Part shown: positions 26,595 to 36,184 of the stretch, piece by piece | Layout: every line of letters starts with the position of its first letter | How positions within the stretch are numbered: position 1 is the first letter of the stretch | DNA from: Porphyromonadaceae bacterium UBA7176 | Lineage (GTDB): Bacteria; Bacteroidota; Bacteroidia; Bacteroidales; Muribaculaceae | NCBI GenBank assembly: GCA_002491245.1 | Contig: DKVO01000032.1 | Location: 46,486 to 110,485 of the forward strand | DNA: 64,000 bases | Direction of reading: 5' to 3' | Notes under the pieces: generated by a model | What the model saw: the letters and a program-made list of their open reading frames with translations, nothing else | Told to the model about the DNA's origin: nothing | Databases searched by the model: none | Translations under genes and position numbers: made by a program

Positions 26595-29500
26595 GTGAAA
26601 GCTTGGAGTATTATCAAACGTCTGGTGCGACTGCTGGGATTTACCGTTCTGGCAGCCGTACTTTTGTTGTGCGGAACTGTGGCGCTATTGTATTCTGACT
26701 GGGCTCAGGACAAAGCGAAAAGCGCAATTCTAAAAAAAATGTCGACACCTTCGGCGCATCTGTCGCTTGACCGTTTCAGTCTCGATTTTCCGCTTGATAT
26801 AGAGGCTTGTGGTCTGGCATTGACCACCGACGGAGATACAATGGTAGCTGCTTCGCACATCAGAGCCGATGTGGCACTTATGCCGTTGCTTTGGGGCGAA
26901 GCCCATGTAGAGGAACTGGAACTGATAGATGCTCGTTACCGTATGGGTGCGCCTGATTCGGCTATGAGCATGATTATTGCTGCCGACAGTCTTGCCTTAT
27001 CCCCGGTCAAGGTAGGTCTTAAGGATATGTCGGTTGTGCTTGACGACGGTGTTATCCGTGGCGGTCGTCTGGGGATGATCATGAATCCTGATACGTCGAC
27101 AGTAGCAAGTACACCGTCGGAACCTATGCGTATGAGTATATCACTGGGGCGTATCGCTCTCGATGATTTCACTTTCTCGATGAGGATGATGCCGACAATA
27201 GATGAGCTTGCAGCGCATATAGTGTCGTCGGAGCTTCGTAACGGTAGGGTGGATCTGTTCAATCAAGAAATTAGCCTTGAGGCATTTGACGGGTCCGGAC
27301 TCAGTGCCCGATATATAGCTCCCGATTCGGCTCAGATAGCAGCCGGCGGTCCTTATCCGCAACCAAATCAGAATGATACAGTAGCGGCTGAGCCTTGGAC
27401 TGTGTCGATCGACAGCATAGACTTCAGCGGAGGTGATGCACTTTATGCGACAAGTGGCGTGGAGCCTGCTCCTGGCCTGGATTTTGCATATATCAGTCTT
27501 GACAGTCTCAACCTCAGCCTGCGTGATTTCTATAACCGTGGGGCTGCGGTGAAACTTCCTGTGAGTATCCACGGGCGTGAACGATGCGGAGTGACGCTCG
27601 ACGTAGACGGCCGTATCGAGATAGACTCAGTCGCCTTGATGTTCGATGATGTGCAACTGTCGACTCCCCGTGGTACGGATGTCCGTTTCGATGGCAAATT
27701 AGGTATGGGAGATCTGTCTACCGATCCGACGTTGCCTCTCGGTCTCGATCTCGCTGGAGCTTTCTCTCCCGACGACCTTGGAGATATGTTCCCGGCTTTC
27801 TCTCCTTACTTTGCTGCTATACCGACGGCTTCAGATGTCCGTCTGAGAGCCGATGTGTCGGGAACGGCAGGCGATGTCGCGATAGATGAGATACGTCTTG
27901 ACCTCAACCGTTGTGTAGCGTTGACGGCTTCGGGCAGGGTGCAGAATATGATGAACCCCAACCAGCTTGGGGGTAATATAAAGCTTTCGGGCAACATAAT
28001 CAATGTAAACGGTCTCAAGAATAAGCTTCTTGCCAAGGAGACCGCAGCTATACTCAATATACCTCCGATGACTCTTGGAGGGCGTGTCGACATGAAGTCG
28101 GGTACTATAGACGGACGTCTGACCGCAAAGACAAAGGGTGGCGACATCGGTCTTGACGCACGATGGAATGGCAATGCGGAGAGTTATAAGGCAGATATGA
28201 AGCTAAATACTTTCCCTCTCCAGGCTTTCATGCCGCTATTGGGAGTGGAAGACGTGAGTGCGAGGGCTGAGGTGAATGGAAAAGGATATGATCCGTTTGC
28301 CGTTTCGACACAGATCGACGCAGGCATAACCGTCGACAAGGCCGTATATGACGGAGTGGCGTATACCGATATAAGGATAGATGCCAAACTTGACAAGGGA
28401 CTGGCAGAGATTGATCTGAGGTCGAATAATCCTTCGGCAGAATTGTCGGCTCATGCGACGGGCAATCTCGACGGAAATGTGTATAATTGGCAGGCTACCG
28501 TAGACGGCAGCTATATAGATCTTCAGGCCCTTAAGTTTATGAATGAGCCAGCGTCTCTGGAGATCATGCTTGATGGAAAGGCAAGCATAGGCCCGGGCAA
28601 AAACGATATCACAGCCGATGTGACTGTGAATGATGTGTTTTTCCGCCGTACGTCGGGAACTATCGCTCTCGATGATCTCAAGGCACGCTTCACGGCAGGA
28701 GACAGCACGACGGCGCTGTCGGTTGTCAACCGAGATCTGAAGGCTGATTTCAAATCGCCTACCGCACTTGACAGCCTTATGTCGTCGTTCTCGGCTTTTT
28801 CTGAAATTCTTGCAGGTCAATTGGCTATCTATACTATTGATGCCGACACTCTCGGGAGGGCTTTACCGCCGTTCACGCTCGGTATCACAGGTGGCCGGTC
28901 TAACGCAATCAACGATATACTTGCGCCATCGAAAATGTCGGTTCGTTCGTTCGCGCTGACGATTGACCATGACAGTATACTGTCAATCGATGGTAAGATA
29001 AAGCGTTTCGATACCGGCAGCATGGTCCTCGACACTATCTTTATCGAGGGCGGTGAGCACCGTGGCCATTTCCATCTCAACGGTGGAGTGCGCAACCGCG
29101 CCGGCAATCTTGACGAGTGGCACCGTATCGATCTCAAGAGCATTATCCAGGGCAAGTATGCTCACATAGGCCTTAAACAGCAGAATATCAAGGGTAATAT
29201 CGGCTATGATCTTGGTATCGCAGCCGAGAGCGATGCTGCTGATTCGACTCTTATTGTGCATATCCGTCCATATTCGCCGATTATAGGTTATCAGAAATGG
29301 TCGGCCAATCACGATAATTTCATAAGCTATAATATTCCGACCCAGCATATTGATGCCAATCTACATATGACGGGAGGTAATAGTGCCCTGGCTGTGTATA
29401 CCGAGCATCCGGACAGCACAGGAGCGCACACAGACGTCCAGGAGGACCTGATGATAAAGCTTACCGATATACATCTGAGCGATTGGATAGCTGTAAATCC

Positions 29501-31397
29501 GTTTGCGCCACCGATGAAGGGCGATATCAATGCCGATATGCGTATCAACCGTCAGGATGGAATGTTTATAGGGCAGGGTAGCGCCGGGATATCGAATTTT
29601 GTATATGGAAAGGAGAGGGTTGCCGACTTCAAGACTACTTTCAATGTGGCCGCTACCGGCAAAGGAACAATACATGCAGACGCAGATGTGTTTGTGGACG
29701 GAGTCAAGACTATGTCGCTTAAGGGAGCGATGAATGATACGACGGCGACTTCGCCTCTTGCCCTTGATTTCTCGATGATACGTTTTCCGTTGTCGACGGT
29801 CAATCCGTTCCTGCCTCCGCGAGTTGCGCGTCTGTCGGGCACACTCAATGGCAGTATAGAGATATCTGGCAAGCAGTCTTCGCCGGTTTTCAACGGGTCT
29901 CTCGATTTTGATTCGACGGCTGTGCTGCTTTATATGACAGGTACTGAGTATGCATTCAGTCCGACTCCGATAAGGGTTGTGGATGGATTGGTAGAGTTTG
30001 ACGGCTTCAAGATTTCGGGCTGCAATGACCGTCCTCTCACTGTGGATGGAGTTGTAGATATCTCCAAACTCGAGGATATGAAAGTAAATCTTTCGTTGAA
30101 GGCCGACAATATGATGATCGTGAACAGCAACCGCCTTAAAAAGGGTGCTGATATCTTCGGCAAGGGCTATATAAGCCTCGATGCAACAGCCCGAGGGTCG
30201 ATGAGTTTCATGGCTGTGAATGCAGACCTGAGTGTAAATTCGGGTACGAATATCACTTATGTGGTGCCCGATGCGACAACGGCGGCACTGGTCAACCGGT
30301 CGGGCGGCGATATGGTGAAGTTTGTCAACTTCACCGATTCAGCGGCAGTTGCTGAAGCAGATACACTTGCCCGTAGCGGCATGGCGATGATGCTCGACGC
30401 CAACCTTACGATGGAAGACGGCAATATTGTGACGGTGTATCTATCGTCAGATGGTAAGAACCGCCTTCAGCTCGAAAGCAACGGTATGCTGACTTACTCG
30501 ATGACGCCCCTCGATGATGGCAGATTGTCGGGCCGCCTGAATATCGACAAGGGTTTCGTGCGGTATTCGCCTCCATTCATGAGCGAGAAACTGTTTAATT
30601 TCGAACGTGGCAGTTATGTGGCCTTCAACGGGGCTATGATGAACCCGACGCTCAATATACATGCGACCGACGAAATCAAGGCAAATGTGACTCAGTCGGG
30701 CCAGAATTCGCGTCTTGTCAATTTTGATGTCGGTCTGTCGGTGACCGGTACGCTTAACCAGATGGATGTGGCGTTCGACCTTTCGACACGAGATGATCTT
30801 ACTGTGGCAAATGAACTTGAGAGCATGACTCCGCAACAGCGAGCCAACCAGGCGATGAATATGCTGCTCTATAATGTGTATACCGGCCCCGGGACCAAGG
30901 GTGATGCATCGCTTGCCGGCAATCCGCTCTTCTCGTTCCTCGAGTCGCAGGTAAACACCTGGGCAGCCAACAACATCAAGGGTGTCGATATATCTTTTGG
31001 CATCAACCAGTACGACAAGACTGTCGACGGCAGTACGTCGCAGACGATGAGTTATTCGTACCAGGTGTCGAAGTCGCTCTTCAACGACAGGTTCAAAATT
31101 GTGGTTGGCGGCAATTATTCGACAGATGCTAATGCCGACGAGAATTTCTCGCAAAACCTAATCAACGACATATCGTTCGAGTATTTCCTGAATGCGCAGC
31201 GGACGATGTATGTGCGACTGTTCCGTCATACAGGTTACGAGAGTATACTCGAGGGCGAGATCACGCAGACCGGTGTCGGTTTTGTGTACCGCCGCAAACT
31301 GCGCCGGCTTGGCGATATGTTCCTTCCGCCGAAGTTGGTGGAGCGCCGTATCAAACATGAAAACAATAAAAATGAAGCGAGCGATGAGATGCATTAA
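26595..31397 (+). CDS. tamB: Translocation and assembly module protein TamB
   Basis: A 1600-residue AsmA/TamB-type protein. One N-terminal transmembrane helix (about residues 8-30) anchors it in the inner membrane. Most of the rest is a repetitive beta-rich region expected to form a long groove across the periplasm, and the conserved TamB (DUF490) domain is the last 350 or so residues (for example LDDGRLSGRLNIDKGFVRY, VANELESMTPQQRANQAMNMLLY). It works with a TamA/TamL barrel in outer-membrane biogenesis, by protein insertion or lipid transfer. The start is GTG at 26595, directly before the membrane helix. Overlaps tamL by 26 bases. Confidence 0.92.
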   Translation: MKAWSIIKRLVRLLGFTVLAAVLLLCGTVALLYSDWAQDKAKSAILKKMSTPSAHLSLDRFSLDFPLDIEACGLALTTDGDTMVAASHIRADVALMPLLWGEAHVEELELIDARYRMGAPDSAMSMIIAADSLALSPVKVGLKDMSVVLDDGVIRGGRLGMIMNPDTSTVASTPSEPMRMSISLGRIALDDFTFSMRMMPTIDELAAHIVSSELRNGRVDLFNQEISLEAFDGSGLSARYIAPDSAQIAAGGPYPQPNQNDTVAAEPWTVSIDSIDFSGGDALYATSGVEPAPGLDFAYISLDSLNLSLRDFYNRGAAVKLPVSIHGRERCGVTLDVDGRIEIDSVALMFDDVQLSTPRGTDVRFDGKLGMGDLSTDPTLPLGLDLAGAFSPDDLGDMFPAFSPYFAAIPTASDVRLRADVSGTAGDVAIDEIRLDLNRCVALTASGRVQNMMNPNQLGGNIKLSGNIINVNGLKNKLLAKETAAILNIPPMTLGGRVDMKSGTIDGRLTAKTKGGDIGLDARWNGNAESYKADMKLNTFPLQAFMPLLGVEDVSARAEVNGKGYDPFAVSTQIDAGITVDKAVYDGVAYTDIRIDAKLDKGLAEIDLRSNNPSAELSAHATGNLDGNVYNWQATVDGSYIDLQALKFMNEPASLEIMLDGKASIGPGKNDITADVTVNDVFFRRTSGTIALDDLKARFTAGDSTTALSVVNRDLKADFKSPTALDSLMSSFSAFSEILAGQLAIYTIDADTLGRALPPFTLGITGGRSNAINDILAPSKMSVRSFALTIDHDSILSIDGKIKRFDTGSMVLDTIFIEGGEHRGHFHLNGGVRNRAGNLDEWHRIDLKSIIQGKYAHIGLKQQNIKGNIGYDLGIAAESDAADSTLIVHIRPYSPIIGYQKWSANHDNFISYNIPTQHIDANLHMTGGNSALAVYTEHPDSTGAHTDVQEDLMIKLTDIHLSDWIAVNPFAPPMKGDINADMRINRQDGMFIGQGSAGISNFVYGKERVADFKTTFNVAATGKGTIHADADVFVDGVKTMSLKGAMNDTTATSPLALDFSMIRFPLSTVNPFLPPRVARLSGTLNGSIEISGKQSSPVFNGSLDFDSTAVLLYMTGTEYAFSPTPIRVVDGLVEFDGFKISGCNDRPLTVDGVVDISKLEDMKVNLSLKADNMMIVNSNRLKKGADIFGKGYISLDATARGSMSFMAVNADLSVNSGTNITYVVPDATTAALVNRSGGDMVKFVNFTDSAAVAEADTLARSGMAMMLDANLTMEDGNIVTVYLSSDGKNRLQLESNGMLTYSMTPLDDGRLSGRLNIDKGFVRYSPPFMSEKLFNFERGSYVAFNGAMMNPTLNIHATDEIKANVTQSGQNSRLVNFDVGLSVTGTLNQMDVAFDLSTRDDLTVANELESMTPQQRANQAMNMLLYNVYTGPGTKGDASLAGNPLFSFLESQVNTWAANNIKGVDISFGINQYDKTVDGSTSQTMSYSYQVSKSLFNDRFKIVVGGNYSTDANADENFSQNLINDISFEYFLNAQRTMYVRLFRHTGYESILEGEITQTGVGFVYRRKLRRLGDMFLPPKLVERRIKHENNKNEASDEMH

Positions 31398-33684
31398 GAC
31401 ATATTTCGGGTTATTTGCCGGTGTTGTGGCGATGCTGATGGTCGTGTCGTGTTCGACGACACGCCGCATCCCTGATGATGAGATGCTCTATACCGGAGTG
31501 AAGGGTGTAAAAGTGGCCGAGAGCGACAGCGGTGCCGTGCCGTCGGCTATGGTGTCGGCTATAAAGTCGCAGGTCAATGTAGCGCCGAACAATTATTGGA
31601 AGCTTGTTGGATGGCGCTATCCATTCCCTCTGGGACTTTGGGTGTATAACAACTGGCCTAATCCGCCCAAGGGTTTCCGCCACTGGCTTTACGAAAAACT
31701 GGTGGAAGAGCCTGTGCTTGTGTCGGATGTACGCCCTGAGGTCCGTACCCACATGATTGAGCAGATACTTGACAATAACGGATATTTCCGGGGTACGGCG
31801 ACATATAGTCTTGTGCAGGGCCGTAATAAGAAGAAAGCCAAGATACTCTACGATATCACTCCCGGCCCCGGATATCCGATAAGCGGAGTGGAGCTCTTGC
31901 CTGATACTACGGCACTTGGCGCACTTATTGACTCTCTTGCCCGAAAGGACAGCTATCTTATGGCTGATCGTCCGCGGTATTCGACGGACTCGCTGTCGGT
32001 CGTCCGCACCCGTATCACCAATTCGCTGCGCAACAGGGGGTATTATTTTTTCAGGCCGGAGTTTATCGAGTATCTTGCCGACAGTATTGCCCAACCGGGC
32101 GAAATTGCGTTGAGGATGACTCTTGCGACCAATGTCCCCAAGATGGCTCTTGATCCGTTTACGACGGGAAAGGTGACTGTGCATGTCGCGCGTAATCAGG
32201 GCGGAGGCAAGGCCGATACTGTGGAGATGAAACGGGCGACCCTTATCCAGATGATGCCATCGCGGTTGAGGAGGAAATTGATAGATGAAACTGTGACGTT
32301 CCGCCCCGGCCGCCGGTTTTCGGTGCGCAGCATGGACCGTACTCAGCTTAATCTGGCGCGGCTCGGGATATTCAACAATATCAATATAGAGGCGGTTCCC
32401 GACACGTCTGACCTTGCGTCGCGGCGGTTGAATGTGGATGTCTATGCGACGTTTGATGCGCCTTTGGAAACTTCGCTCGAGGTCAATGCATCGTCGAAGT
32501 CGAACAGTTATATCGGCCCGGGTCTTACGTTCGGTGTGACGAACAAAAATATCTTCGGAGGTGGCGAACAGCTGTCGGTGAAGCTTACGGGCAGCTATGA
32601 ATGGCAGACCGGCCGAGGCCGCGGAAGTGTTTTCAATTCATATGAGGTCGGGTTGACGGGATCATTAGCTTTTCCGCGTCTGCTTGCGCCGAAGTTCATT
32701 CCCCGGAGTCGCTACGATTTGAACTGGACACGTTTCCAGCTTAATGCAGACCTTCTTAACAGGCCTCATTATTTCAAGATGGCGCAGTTCAATGCGTCGA
32801 TAAATTATGACTGGCGTCTTCGTAGACATGTGTCGAACACGTTGACACTTTTTAAGCTGACTTATACGAACCTGATGCACACGACGCATGAGTTCGATTC
32901 GATCATGGCAGCCAATCCGGCTGTTGCCCAGAGTTTCATGAGTCAATTCATACCGCAGATGTCGTATACGTATGTTTATGACCGGGCATTCGGCCGTGAC
33001 AATACGCTCAACTGGCAGTTTACAGTCCAGGAAGCAGGAAATGTGATGTGGGCTATTTATCAGGCGTGCGGCAAGAAGGGCGAGAAGAAGCTTTTCGGTA
33101 CTCCGTTCTCCCAGTTTGTGAAGGGCCAGACTCAGCTTGTGTGGGGCCGCAGGGTAGGGCATGGTGACCACTGGCTTGTGAGCAGGGTTGCGGTGGGTGC
33201 TGCCCATGCTTACGGCAATTCGACTCAGGTACCTTATTCTGAACAGTTTTATGTGGGCGGAGCTAATTCGATACGAGCATTTACGGTGCGATCGATAGGT
33301 CCCGGCAGCTACAAGGCTGCACCCGGACAGACGGAGGATTATTTTGACCGGACGGGTACGTTCAAGTTCGAGGCTAATGTGGAGTACCGTTTCCCGATTT
33401 TCGGACCGTTGCACGGGGCGTTGTTTGTCGATGCCGGTAATGTGTGGCTTCTCAAGGATGACCCTTACCGCCCTGGAGGCACGTTGCGTGGCAAGAGTTT
33501 CTTACGAGACCTGGCTTTGGGTACGGGTGTGGGCCTGAGGTTCGACATAAGTATGCTTGTGATCCGCGGCGACCTCGGCATCGGTATACATGCACCATAT
33601 GATACGGGAAAGAGTGGATATTACAACATGAAGTCGTTCGGCAATTCGCTGGCGTTCCACCTTGCGATAGGTTATCCGTTCTGA
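31372..33684 (+). CDS. tamL: TamL: BamA/TamA-family outer-membrane lipoprotein
   Basis: 770 residues from the ATG at 31372. Three in-frame ATGs occur (31357, 31372, 31384). I prefer the middle one because an A-rich stretch precedes it, and it puts a lipobox at VVSC, Cys27. POTRA-like domains cover about residues 60-370 (for example ILDNNGYFRGTATYSL and GYYFFRPEFIEY), followed by a C-terminal Omp85 barrel ending in Phe, with the conserved region RAFTVRSIGPGSY. Bacteroidota carry a lipid-anchored TamA homologue called TamL, which pairs with TamB. The overlap with tamB indicates coupled expression. Confidence 0.9.
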   Translation: MKRAMRCIKTYFGLFAGVVAMLMVVSCSTTRRIPDDEMLYTGVKGVKVAESDSGAVPSAMVSAIKSQVNVAPNNYWKLVGWRYPFPLGLWVYNNWPNPPKGFRHWLYEKLVEEPVLVSDVRPEVRTHMIEQILDNNGYFRGTATYSLVQGRNKKKAKILYDITPGPGYPISGVELLPDTTALGALIDSLARKDSYLMADRPRYSTDSLSVVRTRITNSLRNRGYYFFRPEFIEYLADSIAQPGEIALRMTLATNVPKMALDPFTTGKVTVHVARNQGGGKADTVEMKRATLIQMMPSRLRRKLIDETVTFRPGRRFSVRSMDRTQLNLARLGIFNNINIEAVPDTSDLASRRLNVDVYATFDAPLETSLEVNASSKSNSYIGPGLTFGVTNKNIFGGGEQLSVKLTGSYEWQTGRGRGSVFNSYEVGLTGSLAFPRLLAPKFIPRSRYDLNWTRFQLNADLLNRPHYFKMAQFNASINYDWRLRRHVSNTLTLFKLTYTNLMHTTHEFDSIMAANPAVAQSFMSQFIPQMSYTYVYDRAFGRDNTLNWQFTVQEAGNVMWAIYQACGKKGEKKLFGTPFSQFVKGQTQLVWGRRVGHGDHWLVSRVAVGAAHAYGNSTQVPYSEQFYVGGANSIRAFTVRSIGPGSYKAAPGQTEDYFDRTGTFKFEANVEYRFPIFGPLHGALFVDAGNVWLLKDDPYRPGGTLRGKSFLRDLALGTGVGLRFDISMLVIRGDLGIGIHAPYDTGKSGYYNMKSFGNSLAFHLAIGYPF

Positions 33685-33756
33685 CTGTTCCGGACAATGT
33701 GTGAGGCAAAATGCTTAAAAGTTTTTAATAGTATTGTTTTTGGGCCTTATTTGTTG

Positions 33757-33764
33757 TAATTTTG
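33757..33764 (+). promoter_or_regulatory. -7 promoter element for the C11 protease gene
   Basis: TAATTTTG with a TTG at 33734-33736 (20-base spacer). The predicted leader is about 75 bases. Confidence 0.6.
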
Positions 33765-33843
33765 TATGATAAGTGGGATTGTGTGTCGACGACCGTGATC
33801 CGGCTTAGATAAACAAAAGATGACTAATTTTTAAATTGTGCTT

Positions 33844-35031
33844 GTGAAGACCCGAATACTTAAATATGCCATATGTCTTGTCGCAACGATATCCGGCCTG
33901 ATGGCTGTGTCGTCGTGTAGCGACAATGATGAGCCTGAAACTGAAAAGAAGGGCAGGACTGTACTTGTGTACATGGTTGCGAACAATAATCTGAGCAGTT
34001 TCGGAAATGATGATTACGAGGAAATGCTGGAGGGCGCCCGTGCCGGTATTGGTGAGGACAACCATCTGCTTATTTACCGCCATAGCCGAGGCGCCGGTCC
34101 GGAACTGGTGTCGATAACAGCATCAGGTGCTGAGACGGTGAAGTCTTATGGAACTGAAGAGAGTTCGGTGGCGATAGCTCGCATGGCCGAAGTGATAAAG
34201 GAAGTGAAGAGGATTACAGATACCGAGCAGTATGGCCTTGTGCTGTGGAGTCACGGCTCGGGCTGGGTCAACGACGGCATCGAAAAGACGGCATCGAAGC
34301 GTAGTTTTGGCGACGATGCCGGCCGGAGGATGAACAATAGTGCCTTGCGCAAGGCTCTGCTTGAAGCCGGAGGTGTCGACTGGATATATTTTGATTGCTG
34401 CTATATGATGTCGATAGAGACATTGTATGAGCTTCGGTCCTGCACTCGCCGATTTGCCGGTAGTGTGACTGAGTTGCAGACGCCAGGAATGCCTTATCAT
34501 CTTAATCTTAAATATTTTTTCGCGCCCGGAGAGGCCGACCTTGTAGGCGCTGCCAAGAGCACGTTTGAATATTATGAGGCCAGGATTGCCGAGGAGGGGG
34601 ATGTGATGAACAATTATTGCACGATGAGTGTTGTGAATTCGGCTAATCTTGGACGTGTGGCCAAGGCTGCGCAGACAATCTACGCCAAAGCTAATCCGGC
34701 CTTGCCAGAAGGGTCGACTCCGCAGATGTATTCGAATGTTCGTGAATCGGCGTGCAAGTATTTCGATTTTGCCGATTATGCCGGTTTGTTGACTCACGAT
34801 GCGGCCGGAGTCGAGCGTTATGCCGGCTCGACAGCCGATCTCAAGGAGCTTAAGGCTGCCATAGGTATGGCAGTGGAGTATGATGCGGCCACGCCTATGT
34901 TGAGGAGATTGCCGATAAACTCGCATTGCGGTATGTCGACTTATGTTCTTAGGAACGGGGAGTCGTACAAAACGGAAGACTATGGAGATCTGTCGTGGTA
35001 CCGCGATGTGGCTTCGGTTTTGAAATTTTGA
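33844..35031 (+). CDS. Clostripain-like (C11) cysteine peptidase lipoprotein
   Basis: About 395 residues. Start is a GTG: either 33844 (chosen; gives a standard basic n-region) or 33838. A lipoprotein signal ends SSC (Cys25), followed by SDNDEPE, an acidic surface-export type tail. The catalytic His is in LVLWSHGSGW (near 137) and the Cys in IYFDCCYMM (near 183), the C11 dyad arrangement; VLVYMVANNNL near 40 is the conserved first strand. It likely cleaves after basic residues at the cell surface. No cleavage-site linker is obvious. Monocistronic, or leading the mscS group. Confidence 0.88.
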   Translation: MKTRILKYAICLVATISGLMAVSSCSDNDEPETEKKGRTVLVYMVANNNLSSFGNDDYEEMLEGARAGIGEDNHLLIYRHSRGAGPELVSITASGAETVKSYGTEESSVAIARMAEVIKEVKRITDTEQYGLVLWSHGSGWVNDGIEKTASKRSFGDDAGRRMNNSALRKALLEAGGVDWIYFDCCYMMSIETLYELRSCTRRFAGSVTELQTPGMPYHLNLKYFFAPGEADLVGAAKSTFEYYEARIAEEGDVMNNYCTMSVVNSANLGRVAKAAQTIYAKANPALPEGSTPQMYSNVRESACKYFDFADYAGLLTHDAAGVERYAGSTADLKELKAAIGMAVEYDAATPMLRRLPINSHCGMSTYVLRNGESYKTEDYGDLSWYRDVASVLKF

Positions 35032-35082
35032 TTGTGATTGTCGATTCAGATAATTTTTGTCTGCTTTTAATATAAATAGAAT

Positions 35083-36174
35083 ATGCTGCTCCAGATACCA
35101 GAAACCACTCCGCTGTTGACAGATTCGATACCGAGCATCCGGGAAGAGGCCGCCAAGTTGTCGACCCTTTCTTTTGATGAACTTATGTCGCGTCTTGTGA
35201 GTACAGCCGTGACTTTTGCGATCAATCTTTGTATCGCCATATTGGTGTTTTATGTCGGTCGTCTGGTGATCAACAAGCTATATAAGTTTGTCAGTGGTAT
35301 TTTTGTCCGTCGTCGTCTTGACCAGTCACTTGCGACGTTTGTATTGAGTATGGTGCGTATTGTGCTGTACTTCATACTGATAGTCACCGTTATCGGAATT
35401 CTTGGGATTGAGACATCGTCGTTCATCGCCATCTTTGCCTCTGCCGGTGTTGCTATCGGTATGGCTTTGAGCGGAACGCTGCAGAATTTTGCAGGTGGTG
35501 TGCTTATATTGCTGCTCAAACCTTACAAGATCGGTGATTTCATCGAGGCCCAGGGTTTTTCGGGAACGGTGAGGGAGATACAGATCTTCAGTACAATCAT
35601 CAGCACACCTGACAACAAGTCGATAATCATCCCTAACGGTGGTTTGTCGACCGGGACGATAAATAATTATAATAAAGAAGATTACCGTCGTGTAGACTGG
35701 ATCCTCAGCATAAGTTACGGTGATGATGTGGATGCAGCGCGAAAGTCAATCCTCGATATTATAAAGAGCGACAGCCGTATAGTGACCAAATATGTGGAAG
35801 ACGACCGTCGCGAACGTGCCGAGCTTAAAGCTGAACATGATATGGAGTCGGGTCAGGCGGCTGAGGTTGAAGAAGAGGCTCCAAGGCGAGGTCTCTCCAG
35901 ATTTTTCCATCGTAAACGCCGTCCGCGTTTTCCGCAGATAGAACCACTTGAGACGGCAACGGCAATATTGTCGACCAAACCGGTGGACCGTTCTCCTGTC
36001 GTACGTGTCAATGAACTGGCAGCAAGTAGTGTAGACCTCAAGATAAGTGTCTGGACACCATCGTCGAGCTATTGGGATGTGTACTATGACCTTAATGAGC
36101 GATTCTATAAGGAGCTTCCGGCAGCAGGAGTCAATTTCCCGTTCCCTCAGCTTGATGTTCATTTGCCTAAATAA
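35083..36174 (+). CDS. MscS-type mechanosensitive channel with a C-terminal insertion
   Basis: 363 residues. Three transmembrane segments lie at about 45-70, 85-108 and 113-135; the last is the pore helix, with the Gly/Ala pattern FASAGVAIGMALSGTLQNFAGG. The beta domain contains the MscS signature (KPYKIGDFIEAQGFSGTVREIQIFST to PNGGLSTGTINNY). Within the cytoplasmic alpha/beta domain, about residues 232-305 form a charged insertion with an acidic part (ESGQAAEVEEEAP) and a basic part (FFHRKRRPRF) that standard MscS lacks. It releases solutes on osmotic downshift. The next gene starts 10 bases on. Confidence 0.92.
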   Translation: MLLQIPETTPLLTDSIPSIREEAAKLSTLSFDELMSRLVSTAVTFAINLCIAILVFYVGRLVINKLYKFVSGIFVRRRLDQSLATFVLSMVRIVLYFILIVTVIGILGIETSSFIAIFASAGVAIGMALSGTLQNFAGGVLILLLKPYKIGDFIEAQGFSGTVREIQIFSTIISTPDNKSIIIPNGGLSTGTINNYNKEDYRRVDWILSISYGDDVDAARKSILDIIKSDSRIVTKYVEDDRRERAELKAEHDMESGQAAEVEEEAPRRGLSRFFHRKRRPRFPQIEPLETATAILSTKPVDRSPVVRVNELAASSVDLKISVWTPSSSYWDVYYDLNERFYKELPAAGVNFPFPQLDVHLPK

Positions 36175-36184
36175 CCTTTATCAT

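Noticed and set aside
31443..31464. CGTGTCGT/ACGACACG hairpin near the tamL lipobox
   Set aside because: Coding for VVSCSTTR explains it; no trailing part of the repeat unit is present.
35057..35066. A -7-like element before mscS (TAATTTTTG)
   Set aside because: It has one T too many for the TAnnTTTG consensus; I do not call a promoter.
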